Assembly: GCA_020635085.1 (NCBI GenBank)
Contig: JACKAL010000003.1
Span: forward strand, 124,001 to 188,000
Source: Pseudobdellovibrionaceae bacterium
GTDB taxonomy: Bacteria > Bdellovibrionota > Bdellovibrionia > Bdellovibrionales > JAGQZY01
Length of the DNA: 64,000 nucleotides
Direction: 5' to 3'
A model generated the notes under the pieces. The model saw only the letters and a program-made list of their open reading frames with translations. It made no database searches and had not been told where the DNA came from. The position numbers and the translations under genes are program-made. Below, piece by piece: positions 26,349 to 35,013 of the stretch (its first letter is position 1; each line of letters starts with the position of its first letter).

Positions 26349-27437
26349 ATGCAGCATGGGGAATCAAAAAATATTGCATTAGTGCTTTTTGCGCTGTTGG
26401 GTTTTGGCCTCGTGCAAGTTTACTCGTCCAGTTACATTTTATCTTACGAAAAATTTGGTGATGGGTTTTATTATTTTTATCGCCAGATTGCATTTGTCGT
26501 GGTGGGTTTGATTGCCTTATTTGGACTGTGGAAAATGCCTACACAGTGGATCGAAAAGTGGGGTGTATACTTAGCACCACTTGCGATCATTGCATTATTT
26601 TTAACTTTGGTGCCGGGTATAGGAATTAAGGTGGGTGGGGCAAAACGGTGGTTGCCGGGAATGTTTGGTGTGCGCATCGAGCCCTGTGAGATTTATAAAA
26701 TAGCCTTACCATTTTTGCTTGCCGCATTTTTTACCTATGATCAGGAAAAACTCGGGCGCTGGAAGTGGGTGGTGCGTGCCACAGCCCTAGGGGCACCATT
26801 GCTTGTATTTATTTTGCAGCCAGATTTTGGTTCGTTCACTATGTGCCTTTTGGTTATTACGACTGTTATCTTTGTTTTTGGTTTTCCCTGGAAATATTTG
26901 GCAGCCGTGGTTTTACTCACTCTTCCTATTTTTTATTTTTTGGTAATTTCTGTCCCTTACCGACGAGCGCGGATTGCCGCCTTCATGGACCCTTGGCAGG
27001 ACCCCATGGGCAAAGGTTTTCAGGTGATTCAAAGCATGCTAACTTTTCACTCCGGTGGTGTGGCAGGAGCAGGTCTTGGCGATGGTCAAGGGAAGCTTTT
27101 TTTCCTTCCCGAAGCGCACACGGATTTTACTTTGGCTGTTCTGGGGGAAGAGACCGGCTTTATCGGCTTTTTTATTCTGATGTGCGCTTATGGCTATTTG
27201 GTTGTGCGAGGATTGCAAATTTCCAATCGTGTAGAAAATTTATTTTTACGTGTTTTAGCTCTCGGATTGACCGTGTGTTTTGCTTATTCCGTGTTCATTA
27301 ATGTGGGTGTCGTTTTGGGACTTCTTCCTACGAAAGGTCTCACGCTGCCTTTTTTAAGCTACGGAGGCGCGTCACTAGTTATGTCTTGTGTGCTTTTTGG
27401 AATCCTATTGAATATCCACAAACAGTGTCGTAACTAA
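26349..27437 (+). CDS. ftsW: Peptidoglycan glycosyltransferase FtsW (SEDS family)
   Basis: SEDS polymerase of septal glycan strands, working with FtsI. About ten transmembrane helices. Marks: VGGAKRWLPG, YRRARIAAFMDPWQDPMGKGFQVIQSM with the catalytic-loop region, LPEAHTDFTLAVLGEETGFIG with the essential Asp, and the C-terminal LPTKGLTLPFLSYGGASL. 362 residues is close to the short FtsW/SpoVE forms. Assigned as FtsW rather than RodA by its position between murD and murG. The gap before it (26193-26348) might hold a promoter, but I see no convincing -35/-10 pair. Confidence 0.95.
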   Translation: MQHGESKNIALVLFALLGFGLVQVYSSSYILSYEKFGDGFYYFYRQIAFVVVGLIALFGLWKMPTQWIEKWGVYLAPLAIIALFLTLVPGIGIKVGGAKRWLPGMFGVRIEPCEIYKIALPFLLAAFFTYDQEKLGRWKWVVRATALGAPLLVFILQPDFGSFTMCLLVITTVIFVFGFPWKYLAAVVLLTLPIFYFLVISVPYRRARIAAFMDPWQDPMGKGFQVIQSMLTFHSGGVAGAGLGDGQGKLFFLPEAHTDFTLAVLGEETGFIGFFILMCAYGYLVVRGLQISNRVENLFLRVLALGLTVCFAYSVFINVGVVLGLLPTKGLTLPFLSYGGASLVMSCVLFGILLNIHKQCRN

Positions 27438-27442
27438 TTATT

Positions 27443-28531
27443 GTGTCGAAAGATTTTTCGCAAACTATAGTAATCACTGGTGGCGGAACGGGCGGGCATA
27501 TTTACCCGGGCCTCGCTATCGCTGAAACACTACAAAAATTAGATCCTCAAGCCAAGATTGTTTTTGTTGGTGCTCAGGGGGGTATGGAAGAAAAAATTTT
27601 TCCACGCTATAAATATCCGTTTCATCTCATTAAAATTGGCCGACTGCATTCATCTGTGGGACGCGTGCAACAAATAAAAACCCTTTTGATGATGCCATTT
27701 TCGCTCCTTCATGCGGCGATTATTTTTATGAAGGTGCGTCCCACGAGTGTCTTGGGTGTAGGTGGGTTTGCCTCAGGTCCCTTTCTTCTTATTTCCTGGC
27801 TCTTGGGAGCAAAAACCTATTTGTGGGAAGCTAACGCCTATCCGGGCCTTACCAATCGTTGGCTCAGTCGTATAGCGCGGGCTACGTTTGTGGTGTTTGA
27901 AGAGAGTCAAAAATATTTAAAATCCAAAAAAATTATTTTTTCCGGTATGCCGGTGCGCCAAGAGTTTTTTCAAGCACTACAAAAACAGCCACAAGAAAAA
28001 TTTCGTTTGCTGGTATTTGGCGGAAGCCAGGGGGCGCGATTTATTAACTTCGTTGTGCGTGATATTTTTACCAAAAATCCCGATTTGTTAAACAACATCG
28101 ATCTGGTTCATCAAATTGGCAGCCGTGATTATAAGCAGATGGTAGACTCCTATGGTGCCATCATGCAAAGGGCGCAAATTTTAGAGTACATCCACGATAT
28201 GCCCCAACAGTTACAACAGGCAGATCTTGTGATCTGCCGTTCTGGAGCGAGCACGGTGGCAGAAGTGGTTTCTTGTCGTAAACCCACTATTTTTATTCCA
28301 CTACCGACAGCTGCTGACAATCATCAGTTTCACAATGCTCAAGTGATTGCGCAAAAAGGTGGAGCGATTGTTATGGAGCAAAAAGATGTGACGGCAGAAA
28401 ATGTATTAAAACAAATCGAAGAGCTCAAAACTCACAGTGAGAAATTGCAACAAATGAGTGAAAAATTGCAAGAGTTCGATTTTTCTGATGCGAGCCAAAG
28501 GGTGGCACAATCTTTATTAGAGGGGATTTAG
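27443..28531 (+). CDS. murG: UDP-GlcNAc:lipid I N-acetylglucosaminyltransferase
   Basis: Peripheral inner-membrane glycosyltransferase (GT28) that adds GlcNAc to lipid I to give lipid II. The N-terminal G-loop ITGGGTGGHIYPGLAIAE is perfect, followed by GVGGFASGPFLL, WEANAYPGLTNRWLS, VFGGSQGARFIN, ICRSGASTVAEV and the PLPTAADNHQFHNA UDP-GlcNAc site. It starts with GTG at 27443, a few bases after ftsW, and abuts murC with no gap. 362 residues is normal. Confidence 0.96.
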   Translation: MSKDFSQTIVITGGGTGGHIYPGLAIAETLQKLDPQAKIVFVGAQGGMEEKIFPRYKYPFHLIKIGRLHSSVGRVQQIKTLLMMPFSLLHAAIIFMKVRPTSVLGVGGFASGPFLLISWLLGAKTYLWEANAYPGLTNRWLSRIARATFVVFEESQKYLKSKKIIFSGMPVRQEFFQALQKQPQEKFRLLVFGGSQGARFINFVVRDIFTKNPDLLNNIDLVHQIGSRDYKQMVDSYGAIMQRAQILEYIHDMPQQLQQADLVICRSGASTVAEVVSCRKPTIFIPLPTAADNHQFHNAQVIAQKGGAIVMEQKDVTAENVLKQIEELKTHSEKLQQMSEKLQEFDFSDASQRVAQSLLEGI

Positions 28532-29878
28532 ATGAAATTCGTAAACGCTAAATTTCATTTTTTAGGTATCGGCGGTATTGGTATGTCGGGACTCGCTGAG
28601 CTTTTACACAATTTAGGCGCAAGGGTAACGGGTACCGATACCAAAGAAAACGATCAGGTAAAGCACTTACGCGATATCGGCATTCGTGTTTTTATTGGTC
28701 ACCGCCCAGAGAACATTCAAGACAGTGATGTGATCGTTTACTCCAGTGCCATTCGTATGGATAATCCAGAAATGCAAGAGGCCAAGAGGCTTGCGCTTCC
28801 TCGCATTCCTCGAGCGGAAGCTCTTGCCGAAGTAATGAACTTGCGCCGTGGCTTGGCGATTGCCGGTACTCATGGGAAAACGACTACCACTAGTATGGTG
28901 GCATCGATTTTTATTCATGCGGAGAAAGAGCCGACTATCGCTGTTGGTGGAAGGTTAGATCTTATTAAGTCGACAGCCCTTCTTGGTAAAGGGGAGTGGA
29001 TGATTGCCGAAGCGGATGAAAGCGATGGAAGTTTTTCTAAGCTCAACCCAGAGATATGCATTATCACAAATATCGATAACGATCATATGGATCACTATGG
29101 CAACATGGAAGAATTACGCCGTTGTTTTTATGAATTTGGTTTAAAAATTCCTTTTTACGGGGTGATTGTCGCCTGTGGTGATGATCCGATCGTTCGTGAT
29201 GTGTTTCAAGATTTTCCAAAAAAAGTGGTATTTTATGGTTTTCGTCCCGATAACGATTATGTGGTCAGTGGAGAAAACGGCAAGTATTCCGTTAGTGATG
29301 GCGAAGGAAATTTTATTGGTAAAATGAACTTACAAGTGCCTGGTAAGCACAATGCCCTTAATGCCCTTTCGGCTGTAGTGGCCAGCTTCTTTGCTGGCAT
29401 TCCGTTTGCGGAAGGACTTCGCGGGGTGAGTTTATTTAGCGGTGTGGATCGCCGTTTTCAGTTTCGCGGATCTTACCAAAATATATCTGTTTATGATGAT
29501 TATGGCCATCATCCCACGGAGGTACGTGCGACTCTCCAAGCTATGCAAGAAAAATTTGCTGGAAAAAATGTATACGTTTTGTTTCAGCCGCACCGTTATT
29601 CGCGGACCAGCCTTTGCTGGGAAGATTTTATGGGATCTTTTCGGGATGCTAGAAAAGTTTTACTTCTCGATATCTATGCTGCTGGAGAAAAACCAATCGA
29701 ATCAGTGGATAGCGTTCGTTTTGCTCAGGAGTTAAAAAGCAAAAATGGTGTTTATGTAGGAAATTTTTTGCAAGCTCAAAAAATTATTGATAACGAATCC
29801 AATAATTGTGATGTACTATTGTGTCTCGGTGCGGGTGATGTAAACAAATTTTACAATCATTTACAATCGTTAACATAA
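28532..29878 (+). CDS. murC: UDP-MurNAc:L-alanine ligase
   Basis: First Mur ligase, adding L-Ala to UDP-MurNAc. It begins with the FLGIGGIGMSGLAELLHNLGA Rossmann motif, then SSAIRMDNPEMQEAK, the ATP loop AGTHGKTTTTSMVA, EADESDGSF, NIDNDHMDHYGN and DDYGHHPTEVRATL. 448 residues is a usual length. The ATG follows the murG stop directly. No D-Ala-D-Ala ligase (ddl) is fused or adjacent. Confidence 0.96.
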   Translation: MKFVNAKFHFLGIGGIGMSGLAELLHNLGARVTGTDTKENDQVKHLRDIGIRVFIGHRPENIQDSDVIVYSSAIRMDNPEMQEAKRLALPRIPRAEALAEVMNLRRGLAIAGTHGKTTTTSMVASIFIHAEKEPTIAVGGRLDLIKSTALLGKGEWMIAEADESDGSFSKLNPEICIITNIDNDHMDHYGNMEELRRCFYEFGLKIPFYGVIVACGDDPIVRDVFQDFPKKVVFYGFRPDNDYVVSGENGKYSVSDGEGNFIGKMNLQVPGKHNALNALSAVVASFFAGIPFAEGLRGVSLFSGVDRRFQFRGSYQNISVYDDYGHHPTEVRATLQAMQEKFAGKNVYVLFQPHRYSRTSLCWEDFMGSFRDARKVLLLDIYAAGEKPIESVDSVRFAQELKSKNGVYVGNFLQAQKIIDNESNNCDVLLCLGAGDVNKFYNHLQSLT

Positions 29879-29899
29879 AGTTTTTCATTAAGAGGATTC

Positions 29900-30802
29900 A
29901 TGGAGTTTTTACCACAGTTTCAATTGGCCCCTTACACAACATGGAAGATTGGTGGTGCTGCAGACTGGGCTGTACAACCCACTACGGTTGAGGAAGTTCA
30001 AGGCGCTTGCCTATGGGCTAAAGAAAAAAATTTACCGATAACAGTGATTAGTGGCGGTTCGAATATTCTTGTAAGTGATGACGGTATTGTTGGACTTGTT
30101 ATTTTAATGAACAAGCTTTCCGGTATTGCCAACATCCAATGGAAAAATAATACATTAACTTGCGATTGTTTAGCTGGAACACCCAAATCAGAGTTGTTAA
30201 AAATATTTGTCAAGCAACGACTGAGTCCCGCCATTTTTCTCGCAGGTCTTCCCGGTGATGTAGGTGGTGGAGTGGTGATGAACGCGGGTATCGGACACGA
30301 TATACACCCTAAAGAATTTTGCGAAATAACAAGCTGGTTAGAATACGTTGCTTGGGATGAACCAAACTGTCCTATCGTACGGGTTGATGGAAAAGAGATG
30401 AAGTGGAGTTATCGCCACACCGATGGATGGGGACCAGGCGTGATTGTACGTTCGGGTATCCATTGGCAGGAAGAGCCACAGGTCGATCTTCTTCAGCGTC
30501 TTAAAGAATCTAATAACCGACGGATAGCTACACAGCCGCTCAACATGCCCAGTTGTGGGTCAGTTTTTAAAAATCCACCAGGTAATAAGTCAGGTCGTCT
30601 GATCGAAGAGTGCGGACTTAAAGGTTTTCAGATCGGGGGAGCACAGGTTTCCACGCTCCATGGAAATTTTATTGTTAACACAGGCGCAGCAAAAGCCGCC
30701 GATGTGATGGCTGTGGTTCAGCATGTACAAAAAACTGTTAAGGAACAAAAGGGTATTCTTCTTGAGTACGAATTTAAATGGTTCGGTCGGGCGCTGAAGT
30801 AA
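29900..30802 (+). CDS. murB: UDP-N-acetylenolpyruvylglucosamine reductase
   Basis: FAD enzyme that reduces enolpyruvyl-UDP-GlcNAc to UDP-MurNAc with NADPH. FAD-binding features: the PYTTWKIGGAADWAV start, VISGGSNILVSDDGI and AGLPGDVGGGVVMNAG. The catalytic proton-donor Ser lies in PSCGSVFKNPPG, the second conserved segment is GRLIEECGLKGFQIGGAQVS, and the final conserved Glu is near LLEYEFK. The 300-residue form without the E. coli-type extra loop fits type II MurB. It closes the middle dcw segment; ftsQ resumes after two minus-strand genes. Confidence 0.95.
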   Translation: MEFLPQFQLAPYTTWKIGGAADWAVQPTTVEEVQGACLWAKEKNLPITVISGGSNILVSDDGIVGLVILMNKLSGIANIQWKNNTLTCDCLAGTPKSELLKIFVKQRLSPAIFLAGLPGDVGGGVVMNAGIGHDIHPKEFCEITSWLEYVAWDEPNCPIVRVDGKEMKWSYRHTDGWGPGVIVRSGIHWQEEPQVDLLQRLKESNNRRIATQPLNMPSCGSVFKNPPGNKSGRLIEECGLKGFQIGGAQVSTLHGNFIVNTGAAKAADVMAVVQHVQKTVKEQKGILLEYEFKWFGRALK

Positions 30803-30841
30803 GTGCACTTCATATTAAACCGGAGAGATTCATAGTAAGAA

Positions 30842-31243
30842 TTATTCTAAAGAGCCTTGTGCAATCCACTGCTTAATAAATTCTAACTGCTCATTAGTAA
30901 GCGGGGGATAGCCATCGTCTATCGGTGGCATGTCGAGTTTGGCACGAAGGTAGAGTTTGCTTTTTTCGGGCTGATTGGGAACAACGCCCTTTACAACTAG
31001 CGCATAATTAGTAAATTTTTTATGACAATCCAGGCATCCCGTTGTTTTAAAAATGGTATCGACAACCTGCTGAAAGTGAATCTTACCATCGTCCACTGGA
31101 GGCTTGACTGGTACACCTTTAGGGTTTCCAGAGTTGTCATCACCGCCTTTATCTGAAGTTATACCGGTGCCAGGATTGTGGCGTGGTGAGCAAGCTCCTA
31201 AGATCAGAGTTATCGATAAAATTATTAGTCGCTTTGTATACAT
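30842..31243 (-). CDS. c-type haem lipoprotein (mono-haem cytochrome-like)
   Basis: 133 residues. The signal peptide ends in the lipobox LILGAC (Cys18). A Gly/Asp/Pro-rich linker (residues 20-55) is followed by one haem-attachment site CLDCH (Cys70, Cys73, His74). The later DMPPIDDGYPPL segment could supply the distal Met ligand, and the C-terminal LTNEQLEFIKQWIAQGS helix is typical of class I cytochrome c folds and of the planctomycete-type cytochrome domain. A periplasmic electron carrier attached to a membrane is likely. No oxidase genes are near. It sits between murB and ftsQ with the M14-like peptidase gene. Confidence 0.8.
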   Translation of the reverse strand: MYTKRLIILSITLILGACSPRHNPGTGITSDKGGDDNSGNPKGVPVKPPVDDGKIHFQQVVDTIFKTTGCLDCHKKFTNYALVVKGVVPNQPEKSKLYLRAKLDMPPIDDGYPPLTNEQLEFIKQWIAQGSLE

Positions 31244-31467
31244 TGGAATCTCGAGTCCTTTTTTTTGTGCCTACTTAGATACGCTATATCTTTCATCACC
31301 AATTTACCGAGCAAGATTGAGGCCGTCAAATCCAATAGTTTAGCGTATTTAAACGTAAAAAATTACATTAGAAGTACTTGATTGAGCTTACAGGTGACGA
31401 AATTGGGCCCTTTACACGGTTATGTGATTTTGTCAGCGAAATGCTTCACGCCAGATTGTCCTAGTAT

Positions 31468-32727
31468 TTATAAATCCCTAAATTGCTTTTCTGCTTTTCT
31501 AAGAGCAGAGAACCCTTGTTCTATAACCGCTTTCTGCCAATTTATATCTTGTGGATTGAAAAGCATTTCATAACGTTTCTTTACGATTTCTTTATCGTGA
31601 GGGCTTGCGGCGCCATAAAAACGCAATTGGTTTTCGAGAACACTTGTCCATAAAGAGGCAAGACCACCGCTGAGTGTTTGGCTGTCCAGGGTACCAAATT
31701 CAAAGACCATGGGAATGACTTTAAGCTGTGGGTGATTTTTCCATGTCCAATCGACAAAGTCGCCGGAGGTGGGATAGAAATCTTTATCTTTGCCTGTGTC
31801 GATAGAGATGTCAGGGAAAATATTTTGTACGAGTTTGAGTTGATCTGGGGATGTGAACTCATCACTTCCGTAAAAGTGCAATTTATTTTTTGTTCCGAAG
31901 CCTGTATGAAGATCGATGTGGACTACGGATGTTTTATTTACTAAATAGGTTTCAATTATTTTTTGTGCGATTTGACTTTCTTCGCTTAATTGGTGTCCTC
32001 CATAAAAAATACTTTTTTCGTTTTGATATTGTCCGCTGAGACTGTTGAGGATAATACGTTTGCCATGGGTTATATATTTTAAAATCGCGGCACAGTAGAA
32101 ACCTACTTTGGCGACGAGACCTGTGGTGGCGGAATATTTTGGTGTATATATAGCAGACATTGTTTCAAAAGCTTGGTTGGTAGAGAAAAATTCTTGGGTG
32201 TTAGCGTGGTTGCGATTTAAATCGATGTTTGAGGGATTGGTTCTTTGAAAGTATTTATAGCCGTAAGGGTTTAAACTATGGATTAACAAGATGTCGGTCT
32301 CTGGAATTTTCTCACTTGTAAGTAGAGATTGAAAATAAATATCTTGTAAAGTGCTGCCAGCAAATCCTTCTGGGCCGTGGATGCCAGAGGTAATAATAAA
32401 AAGCTTATTATGATTTTGCCCTTCGATAAATAAAGAATCGATGGTGAGATGTTCGCTTGTCGTATGAACCGGTTGTGATGATGTGGAGTATTGCCATTTT
32501 TTTTTCTTGAGCAGGTCTGAATAACTTTTAAAGCGCATTTTTGCTGCTGCATAATTTGTCGGAAAAGATGTGCTGAGGTCACCCACCACAATTGGTTGTG
32601 TGAGTGGGTTTGTGTAGAGCTCTTGAGCCAAGAGTGGAGTGTAACATAAAAAAAAGAGGGTCATGGCAATCCATGTATGGGCTCTTATGAATCGTTTTCT
32701 AGGGTTTGTTGATGTTTTGTTATTCAC
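31468..32727 (-). CDS. Exported DUF2817 / M14-like metallocarboxypeptidase
   Basis: Probable zinc peptidase or amidase acting in the periplasm or outside. The M14 zinc motif HxxE is in SGIHGPEGFAG (His117, Glu120 from this start). It is followed by NPYGYKYFQRTNPSNIDLNRNH (substrate-binding Arg/Asn region), the third zinc ligand in VVHIDLHTGFG, and a candidate catalytic Glu in VFEFGTLDS. I chose the GTG at 32727: GGAG lies about 10 bases upstream and the start gives a proper signal peptide (NNKTSTNPRKRFIR..., cleaved near LLAQ). The frame opens at a TTG at 32757. DUF2817 enzymes are little characterised; peptidoglycan peptides or prey/host peptides are possible substrates (inference). Divergent from ftsQ. 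Confidence 0.82.
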   Translation of the reverse strand: MNNKTSTNPRKRFIRAHTWIAMTLFFLCYTPLLAQELYTNPLTQPIVVGDLSTSFPTNYAAAKMRFKSYSDLLKKKKWQYSTSSQPVHTTSEHLTIDSLFIEGQNHNKLFIITSGIHGPEGFAGSTLQDIYFQSLLTSEKIPETDILLIHSLNPYGYKYFQRTNPSNIDLNRNHANTQEFFSTNQAFETMSAIYTPKYSATTGLVAKVGFYCAAILKYITHGKRIILNSLSGQYQNEKSIFYGGHQLSEESQIAQKIIETYLVNKTSVVHIDLHTGFGTKNKLHFYGSDEFTSPDQLKLVQNIFPDISIDTGKDKDFYPTSGDFVDWTWKNHPQLKVIPMVFEFGTLDSQTLSGGLASLWTSVLENQLRFYGAASPHDKEIVKKRYEMLFNPQDINWQKAVIEQGFSALRKAEKQFRDL

Positions 32728-32889
32728 TGGTACGAATCTCCATATTGTGTTGATCAATCCACGTAAGGGAAGAGGGCATCATTACTCCATACATTGGTCG
32801 AGGCGCTATCGATCTCTCGGACAGACTTTTAGAAAACTCCTAGTTTTTTAAGACTTGTGATGGGACTCACTAGAACCTAAACTATAATT

Positions 32890-33633
32890 ATGTGGAGTTC
32901 AAAAAAAATTCTTTGGTTTTTAGTATTTATTGCTATTGTTGTGGCTAGCAGTATTGGCGTATTTACGGACTCTCATTTTCTTATTGTTAACGATGTCAAC
33001 ATTGTTGTTGATAAGACGGATTTAGATAAAAGTGTAAAAAAACAGGTTCATGATCGCATTATGAACAAGATGCATGCTTTTGAGAAAGTGAATATTCTAT
33101 CTGTGCCGATTGAGCGTATTCAGCAGCAAATTTTATCAGATGTGTGGGTGGATTCGGTTGTGATTGAGCGTAACTTTCCAGATCAGCTAAAGGTTAGTGT
33201 TCGTCTTAAAAAAGTTGTACTGGTTTATTTGGATTCACGCGGGCGCTTCTTGCCTATCAGCCAGGAGGCCCAATTGATGAACCCTGTATCGCCGGAGCAG
33301 GTTCCTGATGTTCCAGTTGTACGCAATAGTGAAATTATTAAAAATCCCAATTTATTAAAACAGATTTTAATTTTGTATCAGAAAATTCCACGTTCGGGAG
33401 TGTTTAGTCAGCAGTCAATTGCGGAAGTGGATTGGTCCAAATCAGAGGGGTTGATTGTGGAAAGCGCCAATGCGGAGGGCGGGCGGATTGTCTTGGGAAA
33501 AGATGAAGTGCCGCTTAAATCGGCGCGCGTAACAAACGTTATAAAATATTTAGAAAGTCAAAAACAAAAATGGCGCGTCATCGATGCATCCTTCACGAAA
33601 AAAGTTCTTGTCAGGCTGCGTAAGCATTCGTAG
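32890..33633 (+). CDS. ftsQ: Cell division protein FtsQ/DivIB
   Basis: Bitopic division protein linking early and late divisome parts. A short cytoplasmic start, a transmembrane helix (residues about 7-25), a POTRA domain (HFLIVNDVNIVVDKTDLDKSV... to about residue 105, including WVDSVVIERNFPDQLKVSVRLKKVV), and the beta domain to the end. The SVPIERIQQQIL and PDQLKVSV elements fit the FtsQ pattern. 247 residues is usual. The ATG has no Shine-Dalgarno sequence, and TATAAT lies one base upstream of it, which is odd. Start of the third dcw segment ftsQ-ftsA-ftsZ-lpxH. Confidence 0.92.
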   Translation: MWSSKKILWFLVFIAIVVASSIGVFTDSHFLIVNDVNIVVDKTDLDKSVKKQVHDRIMNKMHAFEKVNILSVPIERIQQQILSDVWVDSVVIERNFPDQLKVSVRLKKVVLVYLDSRGRFLPISQEAQLMNPVSPEQVPDVPVVRNSEIIKNPNLLKQILILYQKIPRSGVFSQQSIAEVDWSKSEGLIVESANAEGGRIVLGKDEVPLKSARVTNVIKYLESQKQKWRVIDASFTKKVLVRLRKHS

Positions 33634-33767
33634 GCTAAAGTAGAGCTTATAGTTAACAACATAATGCTCATCAGAGTGGAAACACTCGCGTATGAAAAAT
33701 GAATTTTATGCGCAAGGCTGCTTAAACCGAATGCAATTCCTCAATATGAGGTTTCTGAGAGATAGGG

Positions 33768-34994
33768 ATGTCGAAAGAACAGAGTTCGTTTTTAACGAGT
33801 ATTGATATTGGAACGACCAAGGTGACAGTGAGTGTCGCCAAGCCTCTGGAAGAGAAACTGGAAATAATCGGTTTTGCATCCACGGCCCATCGTGGATTCC
33901 ATCAGGGCCAATTGGTAGACCCGCACGAAATAATCTCTGCGTTAGCAAAAGCAAAACGTGAGATCGAGGCTACCAGTAATATCACATTGGTTGATTGTTG
34001 GTTGACGATCGCAGATAGCACAATAACCACAGTGCAAAGTAAGGCTTCTCAGTCTATTCGTCGTGTGGTGAAACAGAGTGATATACAAAATATATTAGAA
34101 GCGGCACAAGAAGCAGCACAAGTGCGTAGTGATCGTGAGATCCTTCATGTTTATGCTCAAAGCTATAAAATAAACGGTAAAAAAGTTGTTCAACCTCCAA
34201 TCGCGGAGAAAACCAATTTTTTAGAGGTGCAAACACTAGTGGTTACCGGTTCTCGTCGTAATAACCAAACAGCGCGCGATTGCATTAAGTCTATAGGTAT
34301 GAATGTGTTAGGTGTTGTTTGCCAAGGCGTTGCTGTGGCAGCAGCCCATACCGAGGAAGCGACAAAAGGCGCCGGTATTGCAATAGTTGATATAGGCGGA
34401 AGCCAAACAGATATTGCTTGTTATATTGATGGCCATCTATCTTATCTCGGATCTTTGCCAGTAGGTGGAGTTAATTTTACTCAAGATCTTGCCATTGGTT
34501 TAAAAACACCACAAACACAGGCTGAGGAAATTAAAAAGAATCATGGAGCTGCTCTTGTTGAACTGGTAAGTAGTGATGAGGTGGTTACTATAGAACGTGT
34601 GCGTGGCCAAGGCCATGAAAATATTCCCGTACGTTTTGTTAGTGAAATTCTAGAGGCTCGCTCCGAAGAAACTCTAGGGCTTATTTTAAAAACAATAAGC
34701 GATGTCGGTCTTTTAGGGCAATTAAAGGATGGGATTATTCTTACTGGTGGTGGAAGTCTCCTTCCCGGGTTACCTGAGTTAGGAGAATTTACCTTTGAGA
34801 TCAAGTTTAAGCGCGCAGCTACAATTGGTTTACTTTCTGTAAACCCTCAAGCCTTAAGTCCAGTTATGGCAGCATCTATGGGTGTTCTGCACTACGCCAG
34901 AGAACGACAATATTTTGAACCTTCAGTGTTTTCGGTGGACACTTTTAAAGACAATTGGATGAAATTGAAAAGCTTCATAGAAAATATTTTATAA
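33768..34994 (+). CDS. ftsA: Cell division actin homologue FtsA
   Basis: Actin-family ATPase that tethers FtsZ to the membrane. The N-terminal phosphate-1 loop is [15 protein letters not shown] 1C domain follows ([19 protein letters not shown]...). Phosphate-2 [14 protein letters not shown] and the adenosine loop [17 protein letters not shown] are present. The C-terminal amphipathic membrane-targeting helix is [14 protein letters not shown]. 408 residues is normal. GATAGGG is the ribosome binding site before the ATG at 33768. ftsZ follows 19 bases after the stop, the universal partner order. Confidence 0.96.
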   Translation: MSKEQSSFLTSIDIGTTKVTVSVAKPLEEKLEIIGFASTAHRGFHQGQLVDPHEIISALAKAKREIEATSNITLVDCWLTIADSTITTVQSKASQSIRRVVKQSDIQNILEAAQEAAQVRSDREILHVYAQSYKINGKKVVQPPIAEKTNFLEVQTLVVTGSRRNNQTARDCIKSIGMNVLGVVCQGVAVAAAHTEEATKGAGIAIVDIGGSQTDIACYIDGHLSYLGSLPVGGVNFTQDLAIGLKTPQTQAEEIKKNHGAALVELVSSDEVVTIERVRGQGHENIPVRFVSEILEARSEETLGLILKTISDVGLLGQLKDGIILTGGGSLLPGLPELGEFTFEIKFKRAATIGLLSVNPQALSPVMAASMGVLHYARERQYFEPSVFSVDTFKDNWMKLKSFIENIL

Positions 34995-35013
34995 ATTAAA
35001 TGGGGGAGACCTT

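Noticed and set aside
31382..31573. 63-residue open frame on the plus strand near the DUF2817 gene
   Set aside because: It runs antisense to the C-terminus of a gene with clear motifs and has no ribosome binding site.
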